A DNA stretch of 64,000 nucleotides, taken from assembly GCA_041618535.1 (NCBI GenBank), contig JBFKFP010000001.1, positions 1 to 64,000 of the forward strand. The letters are read 5' to 3'. This DNA is from SHLJ01 sp041618535. GTDB taxonomy: Bacteria > Bacteroidota > Bacteroidia > Flavobacteriales > Flavobacteriaceae. The notes under the pieces were generated by a model. The model saw nothing but the letters and a program-made list of their open reading frames with translations. It was not told the origin of the DNA and searched no databases. Positions 54,206 through 61,629 of the stretch are shown piece by piece. How positions within the stretch are numbered: the first letter of the stretch is position 1; each line of letters opens with the position of its first letter. Both the position numbers and the translations under genes were made by a program.

Positions 54206-54856
54206 ATGAAGAACATTTTTCTAATCGTGATGGCTTGTCTCTTTTGCTCAACCATCAATGGACAAACCAACCTATATGTTAATCCGGAGTTCGAAGCAAT
54301 AGCCCTGGAACATAAAATTATTGCCGTTGTACCTTTTAAAACCCAGGTCACGCTCCGACCCAAGCAAATGAAAGACATGACGCCTGAGCAACTCGACAGG
54401 CTTGAAAAAGCGGAGGGAGAGGGCATTCAAACAGCTATGTACTCGTGGTTTTTAAAACGAAAGAAGCGCGGCAAACTCCAATCTATCGAAGTTCAGGATC
54501 CAAAGGTTACCACAGCGATGCTTGGCAAAATGGATATCTCATATGACAACATAACAAACTACACGCCGAAGGAATTGGCTGAGATCCTGGAAGTTGATGC
54601 AGTGATCTCCGGCGAATTCGAAACGAATAAACCTATGTCTGAAGGAGCCTCTGCCGTTCTTGGATTGCTCGTTGGGTTTTGGGGCAGCACTAATAATGCA
54701 GTTGTCAATATGAGTGTACATAATGCAGCCGATGGCGTACTTCTATGGAATTATAACAAGAAAGTAACCGGAAGTATCGGGAGCAGCCCGGAAGACCTTA
54801 TCAATGTCCTTATGAGAAAAGCCTCACGCCGATTAGCCTATACAAAAGCTGATTAG
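54206..54856 (+). CDS. Exported protein of unknown function
   Basis: A 216-residue exported protein (signal MKNIFLIVMACLFCSTINGQ). The pattern HKIIAVVPFKTQVTLR, SYDNITNYTPKELAEILEVD, AVISGEFETNKPMSEG and VNMSVHNAADGVLLWNYNKK resembles the CsgG/GNA1162-like alpha-beta fold of envelope lipoprotein families, but it is not a lipoprotein. It lies on the plus strand between the minus-strand rsgA and the aromatic operon, and is followed by a terminator. Confidence 0.7.
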   Translation: MKNIFLIVMACLFCSTINGQTNLYVNPEFEAIALEHKIIAVVPFKTQVTLRPKQMKDMTPEQLDRLEKAEGEGIQTAMYSWFLKRKKRGKLQSIEVQDPKVTTAMLGKMDISYDNITNYTPKELAEILEVDAVISGEFETNKPMSEGASAVLGLLVGFWGSTNNAVVNMSVHNAADGVLLWNYNKKVTGSIGSSPEDLINVLMRKASRRLAYTKAD

Positions 54857-54880
54857 CTCAAAAAAAGTAAAGATTGATAA

Positions 54881-54906
54881 AAGCTCGCTTCGGCGGGCTT
54901 TTTTAA
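54881..54906 (+). terminator. Intrinsic terminator with UUCG loop
   Basis: Stem AGCTCGC / GCGGGCT (one G-U pair) with a TTCG loop (54889-54892), followed by a T-run. It ends the transcript of the preceding exported protein. Confidence 0.85.
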
Positions 54907-54919
54907 TTCATGTTCAATT

Positions 54920-54937
54920 CCGAATTTTAAAATTCGG
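54920..54937. repeat. 18-base perfect palindrome CCGAATTTTAAAATTCGG
   Basis: Located 14 bases after the terminator and about 95 bases before the next gene. It is perfect over 9 + 9 bases. It could be an operator for the barrel gene, though no regulator is nearby. Confidence 0.6.
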
Positions 54938-55032
54938 GGTTTAAAATATTTATCAGGATTTCATTAAATTTAAGGGAAAGAAAAATTGATTTCAGAATTG
55001 GATTTGTCTGAAGTTACCTAAAAATTTAAGCT

Positions 55033-55782
55033 ATGAAAAAAATATGCTTCCTCAGCCTTCTTGCATTCGGTACGATTCTTAATTCAGGTGCCCAAACAGA
55101 TACGGTTGTCAGCAGTCATGAAAATGAATGGCAATTCGAAGTTACTCCCTATGTCTGGATAGCAGGATTCAGGGCGGTGACCGATTTCAGGCAGGGACTT
55201 AGTACCCAGGTTGAAGCCGACTTTTCAAAAATCCGCGAAAAACTTGAGTTAACCGGTTCTTTGCATGCTGAAGTTTCAAATGGCCGATTCTTTTTTATGG
55301 GAGACCTGATCTATTTCAGATCAGATAAAGGTGGTTTCCTTGATACTGAGCCCACACAAACCCGATTGTTCATAGATCAATGGGCAGCAGAACTAGGAGG
55401 AGGATACAATTTTGTGAATAATGATAATGCCTTCCTGGTAGACGGACTCATCGGCTGGCGGAATTTTAATATCGACAGCAGGTTAACGATAGACAGCCAG
55501 GAGGAATTTGACCGAAAGCTTATTGCAAACGATTTATTCGTGGGAGCAAGAATGAAAATTTACCAAGACCGGTGGAGTTTCATTTTGAGAGGGGATATGG
55601 GAGGATTCGGATGGGGTTCTGATTTGAGCTGGCGAATCGATGCGCTTGGCGGCTACCAGTTCAGTGAGCTTTTTACATTTAAATTTGGGTTACAAGCCTT
55701 GAGCATCGATTACAGGAAAGATACTTACGGTCTGGAAATGCTAACAACTGGCCTGACCTTTGGTGGTGAAATCAATTTTTGA
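55033..55782 (+). CDS. Outer-membrane beta-barrel-like protein
   Basis: A 249-residue exported protein (MKKICFLSLLAFGTILNSGA). The rest is amphipathic strands with Trp/Tyr/Phe at strand ends, among them QFEVTPYVWIAGFRAVTDF, FFFMGDLIYFRSDKGGFL, AAELGGGYNFV and the final GLTFGGEINF, a typical barrel C-terminus. An 8- to 10-stranded barrel is likely. Ligand unknown. Confidence 0.75.
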   Translation: MKKICFLSLLAFGTILNSGAQTDTVVSSHENEWQFEVTPYVWIAGFRAVTDFRQGLSTQVEADFSKIREKLELTGSLHAEVSNGRFFFMGDLIYFRSDKGGFLDTEPTQTRLFIDQWAAELGGGYNFVNNDNAFLVDGLIGWRNFNIDSRLTIDSQEEFDRKLIANDLFVGARMKIYQDRWSFILRGDMGGFGWGSDLSWRIDALGGYQFSELFTFKFGLQALSIDYRKDTYGLEMLTTGLTFGGEINF

Positions 55783-55802
55783 TATCCCCTGAAAAAAATA
55801 CA

Positions 55803-55828
55803 AAAAACCCGCCGAAGCGGGCTTTTTT
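55803..55828. terminator. Bidirectional terminator between convergent genes
   Basis: Stem CCCGC / GCGGG with a CGAA loop (55808-55821), preceded by an A-run and followed by a T-run. It serves the barrel gene (plus) and the DAHP synthase gene (minus). Confidence 0.85.
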
Positions 55829-55829
55829 A

Positions 55830-56912
55830 TCAGTCGTTAATAATTTTTTCCTGGTGATTGATAGACTCCTGGTGAATGGCCTTGAACATCCGAAGAACAA
55901 ATTCTTCACTAAGGTTTTTCTCTTCACCCTCAAGGATCATCTTCCCGAGGATTTCATTCCACCGTTTGGTTTGCAGAACCGCCACGTTGTACTCTTTTTT
56001 CAAATTTCCTATATCGTCTGCAACAGTCATGCGTTTCCCCAGCATCTCGATTAGCTGGTGATCAATAACATCGATCTTGGTTCTAAGCGTATTGATCCTG
56101 TTGTTGAATTCGGCTTCATCACCCGATTCTTTTCTTACCCTTAAATCCTCCATATATTGAATCATTGATTCAGGGGTGATCTGCTGTGCCGCATCGCTCC
56201 AGGCATTATCCGGATCATGATGGGTTTCAACCATCAAACCATCATAATTCAGGTCAAGAGCGGTTTGGCAGAGATCAAAAATAATATCTCTCTTCCCGGC
56301 AATATGCGAGGGATCAAGCAATAAAGGAAGATCGGGGAATCGATTCTGAAGGTCGATCGCCAACTGCCACTCCGGGTTGTTCCTGTAGCGCGTTTTCTCG
56401 TAGGTTGAGAAACCACGGTGGATAACCCCTATATTCTTGATATCGGCCTTATAAATTCGCTCAACAGCTCCAAGCCACAATGAAAGGTCAGGATTCACCG
56501 GATTCTTGATCAGGACCGGCTTATCGGTACCTCTCAGGGCATCGGCTATTTCCTGGACAATAAACGGACTAACAGTAGTTCTCGCCCCTATCCAGAAAAT
56601 GTCCACATCGTGTTGCATGGCCAGGTCAACGTGATTCGCATTGGCAACCTCGGTTGTTATCAGCAACCCGGTTTCCTCTTTTGCACGTTGTAACCATTTC
56701 AATCCAAGGGCTCCAACACCTTCAAAATTACCCGGGCGCGTCCTGGGTTTCCATATTCCCGCACGAAAAACGGTCGCATCGCTATCCTTGAGCTTGTGGG
56801 CTATGGTCAGCACCTGTTCTTCTGTTTCAGCACTACACGGACCGGCGATCACCAACGGATGGGAAAGTCCCATGCCGTCGAGCCAATTTCGGAGTTCTTT
56901 CTTATTTTCCAT
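55830..56912 (-). CDS. Bifunctional DAHP synthase / chorismate mutase (type II)
   Basis: Combines the first step of the shikimate pathway with the chorismate-to-prephenate step. The type I-beta DAHP synthase core shows PLVIAGPCSAETEEQV, RAGIWKPRTRPGNFEGVG, DIFWIGARTTVSPFIVQE, VLIKNPVNPDLSLWLGAVER, and LPLLLDPSHIAGKRD; the C-terminal helical AroQ chorismate mutase (about 265-355) has RTKIDVIDHQLIEMLGKRMT. Regulation by prephenate or chorismate is known for such fusions. It is the last gene of the aromatic operon, 5 bases after tyrA. Confidence 0.94.
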   Translation of the reverse strand: MENKKELRNWLDGMGLSHPLVIAGPCSAETEEQVLTIAHKLKDSDATVFRAGIWKPRTRPGNFEGVGALGLKWLQRAKEETGLLITTEVANANHVDLAMQHDVDIFWIGARTTVSPFIVQEIADALRGTDKPVLIKNPVNPDLSLWLGAVERIYKADIKNIGVIHRGFSTYEKTRYRNNPEWQLAIDLQNRFPDLPLLLDPSHIAGKRDIIFDLCQTALDLNYDGLMVETHHDPDNAWSDAAQQITPESMIQYMEDLRVRKESGDEAEFNNRINTLRTKIDVIDHQLIEMLGKRMTVADDIGNLKKEYNVAVLQTKRWNEILGKMILEGEEKNLSEEFVLRMFKAIHQESINHQEKIIND

Positions 56913-56917
56913 AACAA

Positions 56918-57772
56918 CTATTCTTCTATTCCTTTTAAAATCTGTTTTATATAATTTGTGTTAGCCATTTCTTCATAAATTCTTTCGAATTCCCCGGCCT
57001 CCATCAGTTTCTTGAAATTTTCAAGATTGCAAATGTACTCATTTAAAGTCTCAATTACATTGGTTTTATTCTGCCTGAAAATCGGGGTCCACATATCGGG
57101 TGAACTTTTCGCCAGTCTAACTGTGCTTTCGAAACCGCTTCCTGCCATGTCAAAAATGTCGCGTTCATTCTTTTCTTTTTCGATCACAGTCTTTCCAAGC
57201 ATGAAGGAGCTGATATGTGACAAATGGGAAACGTAAGCGATATGTTTATCGTGGGCTTTGGGTTTCATATATCGTATACGCATTCCCATATGCTGAAAGA
57301 CGTTCAAGGCTTTCTCCTGAAGCTTGAATGCGGTTTCCTCTACCTCACAAATGATATTGGTCTTACCAGCGAACAAGCCCCGAACCGCCGCTTGCGGACC
57401 ACTGAATTCTGTTCCTGCAATAGGATGTGTAGCAAGGAAATTCCGTCTCTTGTGGTGTTCACTAACCACTTTGCATATATCTTCTTTGGTAGAGCCCACA
57501 TCAAGCACAACTGCTTCATCCGGAATTCGATTTAAAATTTCAGGAAGAAACTCTACAGCTGCATCAACCGGTATGGCCAGTATGACAAACTCAGCGTTGG
57601 CCAGGTCTTCAATTTCAAATTGTTTGTCGATGATTCCGAGGTCGAGGGCTTGTTTGACATGATCGGGTTTTGAATCGATCCCATATACCCTGAGTTCGGG
57701 ATACAAAGCCTTTATATCCAGGGCCATGCTTCCTCCAATCAATCCAACTCCTATGACATGCAAGCTATTCAT
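56918..57772 (-). CDS. tyrA: Prephenate dehydrogenase TyrA
   Basis: NAD-dependent oxidative decarboxylation of prephenate to 4-hydroxyphenylpyruvate. The Rossmann motif GVGLIGGSMAL is at the N-terminus; FLATHPIAGTEFSGP and the substrate-binding helices AYVSHLSHISSFMLGKT (the HxxH motif) follow. At 284 residues it is a minimal TyrA without ACT domain. It abuts the aminotransferase gene and precedes the DAHP synthase gene. Confidence 0.94.
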   Translation of the reverse strand: MNSLHVIGVGLIGGSMALDIKALYPELRVYGIDSKPDHVKQALDLGIIDKQFEIEDLANAEFVILAIPVDAAVEFLPEILNRIPDEAVVLDVGSTKEDICKVVSEHHKRRNFLATHPIAGTEFSGPQAAVRGLFAGKTNIICEVEETAFKLQEKALNVFQHMGMRIRYMKPKAHDKHIAYVSHLSHISSFMLGKTVIEKEKNERDIFDMAGSGFESTVRLAKSSPDMWTPIFRQNKTNVIETLNEYICNLENFKKLMEAGEFERIYEEMANTNYIKQILKGIEE

Positions 57773-58915
57773 TTATTTGATCCTGTTTAAAGCTTCTTCA
57801 ATCTGCTCTTCGGGAGCGCAGAGTGAAAAGCGGATAAAACCCTCTCCATTGCTTCCGAATATCGAACCCGGAGCGATGAAAATATGATGATTCTTCAGAA
57901 TCAAATCTACATACTCCTCAGACTTGAAGTATTCAGGCAACTTAGCCCAGACAAACATTCCTGCAGAATGCCTGTCGAAGGTACATTTCATTTTTTCAGC
58001 CATTTGCCAGATCATGTTACGCCTTTTCTCATATACGCTGTTCAGACTACTATACCACACTTTCGAGCACTGCAATGCTTCAATTGCACCCTTCTGAACA
58101 CCATAAAACATTCCGGAATCCATATTGCTCTTTACCTGCAAGACATTCCTGATATGATCCTCATTACCCACAACCATTCCTACACGCCATCCTGCCATAT
58201 TGAAGGTCTTACTGAGGGAATTTAACTCTATGCAGCTTTCCTTGGCCCGATTCACTTTAAGCAGGCTCCTTGGAGAATCGGTTAAAAGGAAACTATATGG
58301 ATTATCATTGACAAGAAGAATATCATTGTGCTTCGCAAAAGCCACCAACTCTGTCAGTGTTTTATAATCGGCCTGGGCGCCTGTTGGCATATGGGGATAG
58401 TTGATCCACATCAACTTGACCCGGGAAAGATCGGACTGCTGCAGGGCCATAATATCGGGCAGCCAATTGTTATCCTGGTTCAGGTCATAATATACCGGGG
58501 TTGCTCCCAATAATTTAGTTACCGCGCTGTAGGTGGGGTAACCCGGGTTAGGAACAAGGGCCTGATCACCAGGATTCAGATAAGCCATCGAAATGTGCAT
58601 GATGCCCTCCTTACTTCCCATCAATGGGAGGATTTCGGTATTCGCACTAAGGTTTACCCCATAATGCTCCTTGTAAAATCCTGCCATGGCGGCACGTAAT
58701 TCAGGTAATCCCTGGTAGCTCTGGTAACGATGGGCATTATCATGGTCGAGGCTGGACTCAAGAGCCATAATCACCCGCTGTGGCGGTTGAAGATCTGGGC
58801 TGCCAATCCCCAGGTTGACCACAGGAATCCCGTTCGCCATCATGAGGTTGATCTCTCTCATCTTTCTGGAGAAGTAATATTCCTGAACACTTTTTAACCG
58901 ATCTGAGGGAATCAT
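57773..58915 (-). CDS. Class I/II PLP-dependent aminotransferase of the aromatic operon
   Basis: A 380-residue fold-type I aminotransferase; the PLP lysine is in SLSKTFNMAGWRVGM, with the cofactor-binding VNDNPYSFLL and the Gly-rich YQGLPELRAAMAGFY segment. Its place between pheA and tyrA suggests transamination of phenylpyruvate and 4-hydroxyphenylpyruvate to Phe and Tyr, or of prephenate to arogenate. It overlaps pheA by 4 bases. Confidence 0.9.
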   Translation of the reverse strand: MIPSDRLKSVQEYYFSRKMREINLMMANGIPVVNLGIGSPDLQPPQRVIMALESSLDHDNAHRYQSYQGLPELRAAMAGFYKEHYGVNLSANTEILPLMGSKEGIMHISMAYLNPGDQALVPNPGYPTYSAVTKLLGATPVYYDLNQDNNWLPDIMALQQSDLSRVKLMWINYPHMPTGAQADYKTLTELVAFAKHNDILLVNDNPYSFLLTDSPRSLLKVNRAKESCIELNSLSKTFNMAGWRVGMVVGNEDHIRNVLQVKSNMDSGMFYGVQKGAIEALQCSKVWYSSLNSVYEKRRNMIWQMAEKMKCTFDRHSAGMFVWAKLPEYFKSEEYVDLILKNHHIFIAPGSIFGSNGEGFIRFSLCAPEEQIEEALNRIK

Positions 58916-59742
58916 AATAACTTCGCATTTTTATATTCTCCAAGCACTTTGAAATGCTCGGCCATAATGTTTAATAGTGACTTGGCCTTTTTGTGATCCT
59001 CATAGGAATCAAAGGTCACATCTACAAAAAAGGCATATTTCCACGGGGTTTCAATTTTCGGCAGGGATTGTATCTTCGTTAAATTAAGCTTACAATCACT
59101 CATCACATTCAATACTGTTGCCAGGCTGCCCCGTTTATGGTCTAACTCGAATTTAAGTGAGGCTTTATCGATTTCCGATTCAGGGATTTCATGATTCTCC
59201 CTTTTTACAATTACAAATCGCGTTTCATTATGCCTGATGGTCTGGATGCTTCTCGCCAAAATATCCAGTTCAAAAAGCTTTGCAGCCAAGTCACTTCCTA
59301 TTGCTGCAACTCCACTTTTATTCGTATTTCTGATCCTCATGGCCACCTCTGCGGTATCCTTGTCCTCCACCAGTTTTATATGAGGATATTGCCTGAAAAA
59401 CTCCTTGCACTGGAGCAAGGCCATGGGATGCGAATACACTTCCCTGATATCTTCAATCGACTGGCCGGGAAGCGCCATGAGGTTATGCTGGATATCAAGG
59501 TAATATTCACCAACCACGTATAGATGATGCTGGTCGATAAGGGCGTAATTCGGAATTATGGACCCGACGATAGAATTTTCAATTGCCATAATCACAGCGT
59601 CTGTGTCATTCCCAATCAAACTCTCAACCGCGCGGTCAAAAGTTAAACACTCCAGAATGTCGACCTTGTCGTCAAAATAGTTTTTGGCGACTATATGATG
59701 GAATGATCCCTTAACTCCCTGTATGGCCACTTTCCTAATCAT
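58912..59742 (-). CDS. pheA: Prephenate dehydratase PheA with ACT domain
   Basis: Converts prephenate to phenylpyruvate. PDT domain (about 1-180): VAIQGVKGSFHHIVAKNYF, IENSIVGSIIPNYALI and the TRF motif in HNETRFVIV. An ACT domain follows (KRGSLATVLNVMSDCKLNLT); the usual Phe-binding ESRP motif reads QSLP here. The 276-residue length is typical. ATG 59742 (MIRKVAIQGVKGSFH) is preferred over TTG 59748. It is the first gene of the aromatic operon and lies directly behind an attenuator. Confidence 0.94.
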   Translation of the reverse strand: MIRKVAIQGVKGSFHHIVAKNYFDDKVDILECLTFDRAVESLIGNDTDAVIMAIENSIVGSIIPNYALIDQHHLYVVGEYYLDIQHNLMALPGQSIEDIREVYSHPMALLQCKEFFRQYPHIKLVEDKDTAEVAMRIRNTNKSGVAAIGSDLAAKLFELDILARSIQTIRHNETRFVIVKRENHEIPESEIDKASLKFELDHKRGSLATVLNVMSDCKLNLTKIQSLPKIETPWKYAFFVDVTFDSYEDHKKAKSLLNIMAEHFKVLGEYKNAKLL

Positions 59743-59749
59743 AGGCAAT

Positions 59750-59777
59750 AAAAAAAAGTCCCGAAAGATCGAGACTT
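59750..59777 (-). terminator. Attenuator terminator of the aromatic operon
   Basis: Minus strand: AAGTCTCG (59777-59770), loop ATCTTT, CGGGACTT (59763-59756), then T residues through 59750: an 8-base stem with one G-U pair and an eight-T tail. It lies in the leader, only 7 bases before the pheA ATG, so it would stop transcription before the operon. Confidence 0.85.
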
Positions 59778-59820
59778 GATTTATATTTCATTTAAATATC
59801 ACATAGCAAGCCTCTTTCCT
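59771..59820 (-). promoter_or_regulatory. Antiterminator pairing segments of the aromatic leader
   Basis: GAGGCTTG (59814-59807), starting 6 bases after the leader-peptide stop, can pair with CAAGTCTC (59778-59771), which includes the 5' arm of the terminator; 8 base pairs with one G-U. GAAA just before it can also pair with TTTC after a small bulge. The two structures exclude each other. The intervening loop has an AT-rich mini-hairpin (ATATTT / AAATAT). Confidence 0.75.
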
Positions 59821-59877
59821 TTAACTAAAAAAGAAATAAAACCAGCTGTAATATGCGAAATTTACTAGTGTTCTCAT
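59821..59877 (-). CDS. Aromatic leader peptide (attenuator sensor)
   Basis: An 18-residue open reading frame, MRTLVNFAYYSWFYFFFS, ended by TAA. It has five Phe, three Tyr and one Trp: nine of eighteen residues, with W-F-Y-F-F-F in a row just before the stop. It is too short for ordinary gene calling. Shortage of charged tRNA-Phe (or Tyr, Trp) should stall a ribosome at residues 12-17 and leave the downstream GAGGCTTG segment free to form the antiterminator; normal translation should cover that segment and allow termination. It resembles E. coli PheL in logic, though not in sequence. Transcribed ahead of pheA-aminotransferase-tyrA-DAHP synthase. Confidence 0.85.
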   Translation of the reverse strand: MRTLVNFAYYSWFYFFFS

Positions 59878-59887
59878 TATTGTCTGG

Positions 59888-59918
59888 CTAAAGTAGTTAA
59901 TTCTATGAAAAAACAAAA
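59888..59918 (-). promoter_or_regulatory. Candidate promoter of the aromatic operon leader
   Basis: Minus strand: TTTTG (59918-59914), an 18-base spacer, then TACTTTAG (59895-59888), which matches TANNTTTG at five of six fixed positions. It implies a transcript start a few bases before the leader peptide ATG. Confidence 0.45.
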
Positions 59919-59959
59919 TCCAATGATATTTTTTTTCTAAAACTGCTAAAGGAAATATG

Positions 59960-59967
59960 TATTTTTG
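59960..59967 (+). promoter_or_regulatory. -7 element of gldA
   Basis: TATTTTTG matches TANNTTTG and lies 16 bases before ATG 59984. It overlaps the upstream in-frame ATG at 59957, which argues for 59984 as the gldA start. Confidence 0.5.
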
Positions 59968-59983
59968 GGGAAATTCAGCAAAA

Positions 59984-60886
59984 ATGTCTATACAGGTTGA
60001 GGGTATAACAAAGAATTACGGCAGTCAGAAGGCATTAGATGATGTTTCCTTTTCAATTGGAAAAAATGAAATCGTCGGCTTTCTCGGACCCAATGGAGCG
60101 GGGAAATCTACGATGATGAAAATATTGACCACCTATCTCAAAGCTGATTCCGGCCTGGCACGGGTGAATGATTTCGATGTCAATTCCGATCAAAAAAAGG
60201 TGCAGCAGAAAATAGGATACCTGCCCGAGCACAATCCTCTTTACCTGGATATGTACGTTCGTGAATATCTAGGGTTCAGCTGCGATATCTATGGTGTTGA
60301 TAAATCACGGATCGAAGAGGTGTTAGGCCTGACCGGACTAAAAAGTGAGTCGCATAAAACCATTCAGCAACTGTCAAAAGGATATCGTCAGCGCGTGGGA
60401 TTGGCTAATGCCTTGCTGCACGATCCTGAGGTCTTGATCCTGGACGAGCCAACTACAGGGCTTGATCCCAACCAGATACTCGAGATCAGGGACCTTATAA
60501 GAAGTATTGGAAAATCGAAAACTGTTTTCCTGTCAACACATATCATGCAAGAAGTGGAAGCGATGTGTGATCGAGTCATCATTATTAACAAAGGTGAGAT
60601 TGTGGCTGATTCCAATCTGGCAGACCTCAAGGGTGACGAGGCACAGGTAATAGTAGTTGAGTTCGATTACAGGGTAGAAGAGCAGTTCCTGAAAAACCTG
60701 CCCAAAGCAAAAACTGTCAGAAATACCCACGATTTTATTTATGAGATCACGTTTAAAGGGGATAAGGATATGCGCTCATCGGTCTTTGATTTTGCCCACG
60801 ACAACAAATTAAAAATCCTTCAGCTTTACCAGAAAAATAAAAGCCTGGAAGAGCTTTTTATTCAACTTACCGGCGATCAATCCTGA
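59984..60886 (+). CDS. gldA: Gliding motility ABC transporter ATPase GldA
   Basis: ATP-binding subunit of the GldAFG ABC transporter required for gliding in F. johnsoniae. Motifs: Walker A GPNGAGKST, Q-loop IGYLPEHNPLY, signature LSKGYRQRVGLA, Walker B VLILDEPTTGLD and the switch His in LSTHIMQEVE. The 300-residue length and C-terminal extension fit GldA. The start MSIQVEGITKNYGSQKALDD matches the family. Divergent from the aromatic operon. Its 3' end overlaps the convergent next gene by 10 bases. gldF and gldG are not here. Confidence 0.93.
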   Translation: MSIQVEGITKNYGSQKALDDVSFSIGKNEIVGFLGPNGAGKSTMMKILTTYLKADSGLARVNDFDVNSDQKKVQQKIGYLPEHNPLYLDMYVREYLGFSCDIYGVDKSRIEEVLGLTGLKSESHKTIQQLSKGYRQRVGLANALLHDPEVLILDEPTTGLDPNQILEIRDLIRSIGKSKTVFLSTHIMQEVEAMCDRVIIINKGEIVADSNLADLKGDEAQVIVVEFDYRVEEQFLKNLPKAKTVRNTHDFIYEITFKGDKDMRSSVFDFAHDNKLKILQLYQKNKSLEELFIQLTGDQS

Positions 60887-61629
60887 AAGATCAATTGCCC
60901 GGTATAAAATTCCTGAACATCTACTAATGGCGGAAGGTTTATTGAAATCAAATCTCCGGTGCTCCTTAATTCCCCGCTAAGCGATTGAACAGGGTTAACG
61001 ATCATATCATTGCTCCCACGGTGAAATACCTGAACCCTCTGAGCCTCCAGGCCGGCTCCCTCAAAACGGCCGTCACCGGAAAAGAAGCCTATCGAGAGCT
61101 GATCCACAGTTCCGTTGAGGTAAAAACTCGAGATATTGTTAGAAACAACCTGAATCCTGTTGCAGTTCAGGCTCAGCCTGAAATCGCCAACATTAAAACT
61201 GTCCGGATCATTAAAATCCTCTGAATTAAGCACGAGGTTTTCAAAGTTAAGGGTCTGTAAAGATCTTACCTCGTATTGTGAAGAGTTTCGGATTTCCGAA
61301 AGGTCGGGCGTGGTTATATATACTTTGGTCAGGCCATAATCCCTCACAAAATTGCAGCTGTTTTTATCTGAAAGCTGAAGCTGATCTCCGGTAACTTTTA
61401 TTTCAATATCGCCAACCAAATTCTCACCGGTCTCAACCCGCACGCTGTGATTATCGGCCTGACTGATAAATAATTGAATATCCCGATTCACAATCACCCG
61501 TTCAAAGAAAGGGGTTTCAACCTCAAATTCAATGGTCGGGCCAGCTGTCTGAATGCAATCCCAGGCATTCTCCTTATCGCAGCCAAACAATAAAAATATC
61601 ATCGATATAATCAAAAATCTTCTCCTCAT
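60877..61629 (-). CDS. Head-GIN (DUF2807)-like lipoprotein
   Basis: A 250-residue lipoprotein (FLLFGC lipobox). The body is a regular beta-helix-like repeat, as in DUF2807 adhesin-like proteins: FERVIVNRDIQLFISQADNH, VRVETGENLVGDIEIKVTGD and FENLVLNSEDF. Function is unknown; it may be a surface or periplasmic beta-solenoid. It overlaps the upstream acyloxyacyl-hydrolase-like gene by 4 bases (stop/start) and gldA at the 3' end. Confidence 0.82.
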   Translation of the reverse strand: MRRRFLIISMIFLLFGCDKENAWDCIQTAGPTIEFEVETPFFERVIVNRDIQLFISQADNHSVRVETGENLVGDIEIKVTGDQLQLSDKNSCNFVRDYGLTKVYITTPDLSEIRNSSQYEVRSLQTLNFENLVLNSEDFNDPDSFNVGDFRLSLNCNRIQVVSNNISSFYLNGTVDQLSIGFFSGDGRFEGAGLEAQRVQVFHRGSNDMIVNPVQSLSGELRSTGDLISINLPPLVDVQEFYTGQLIFQD

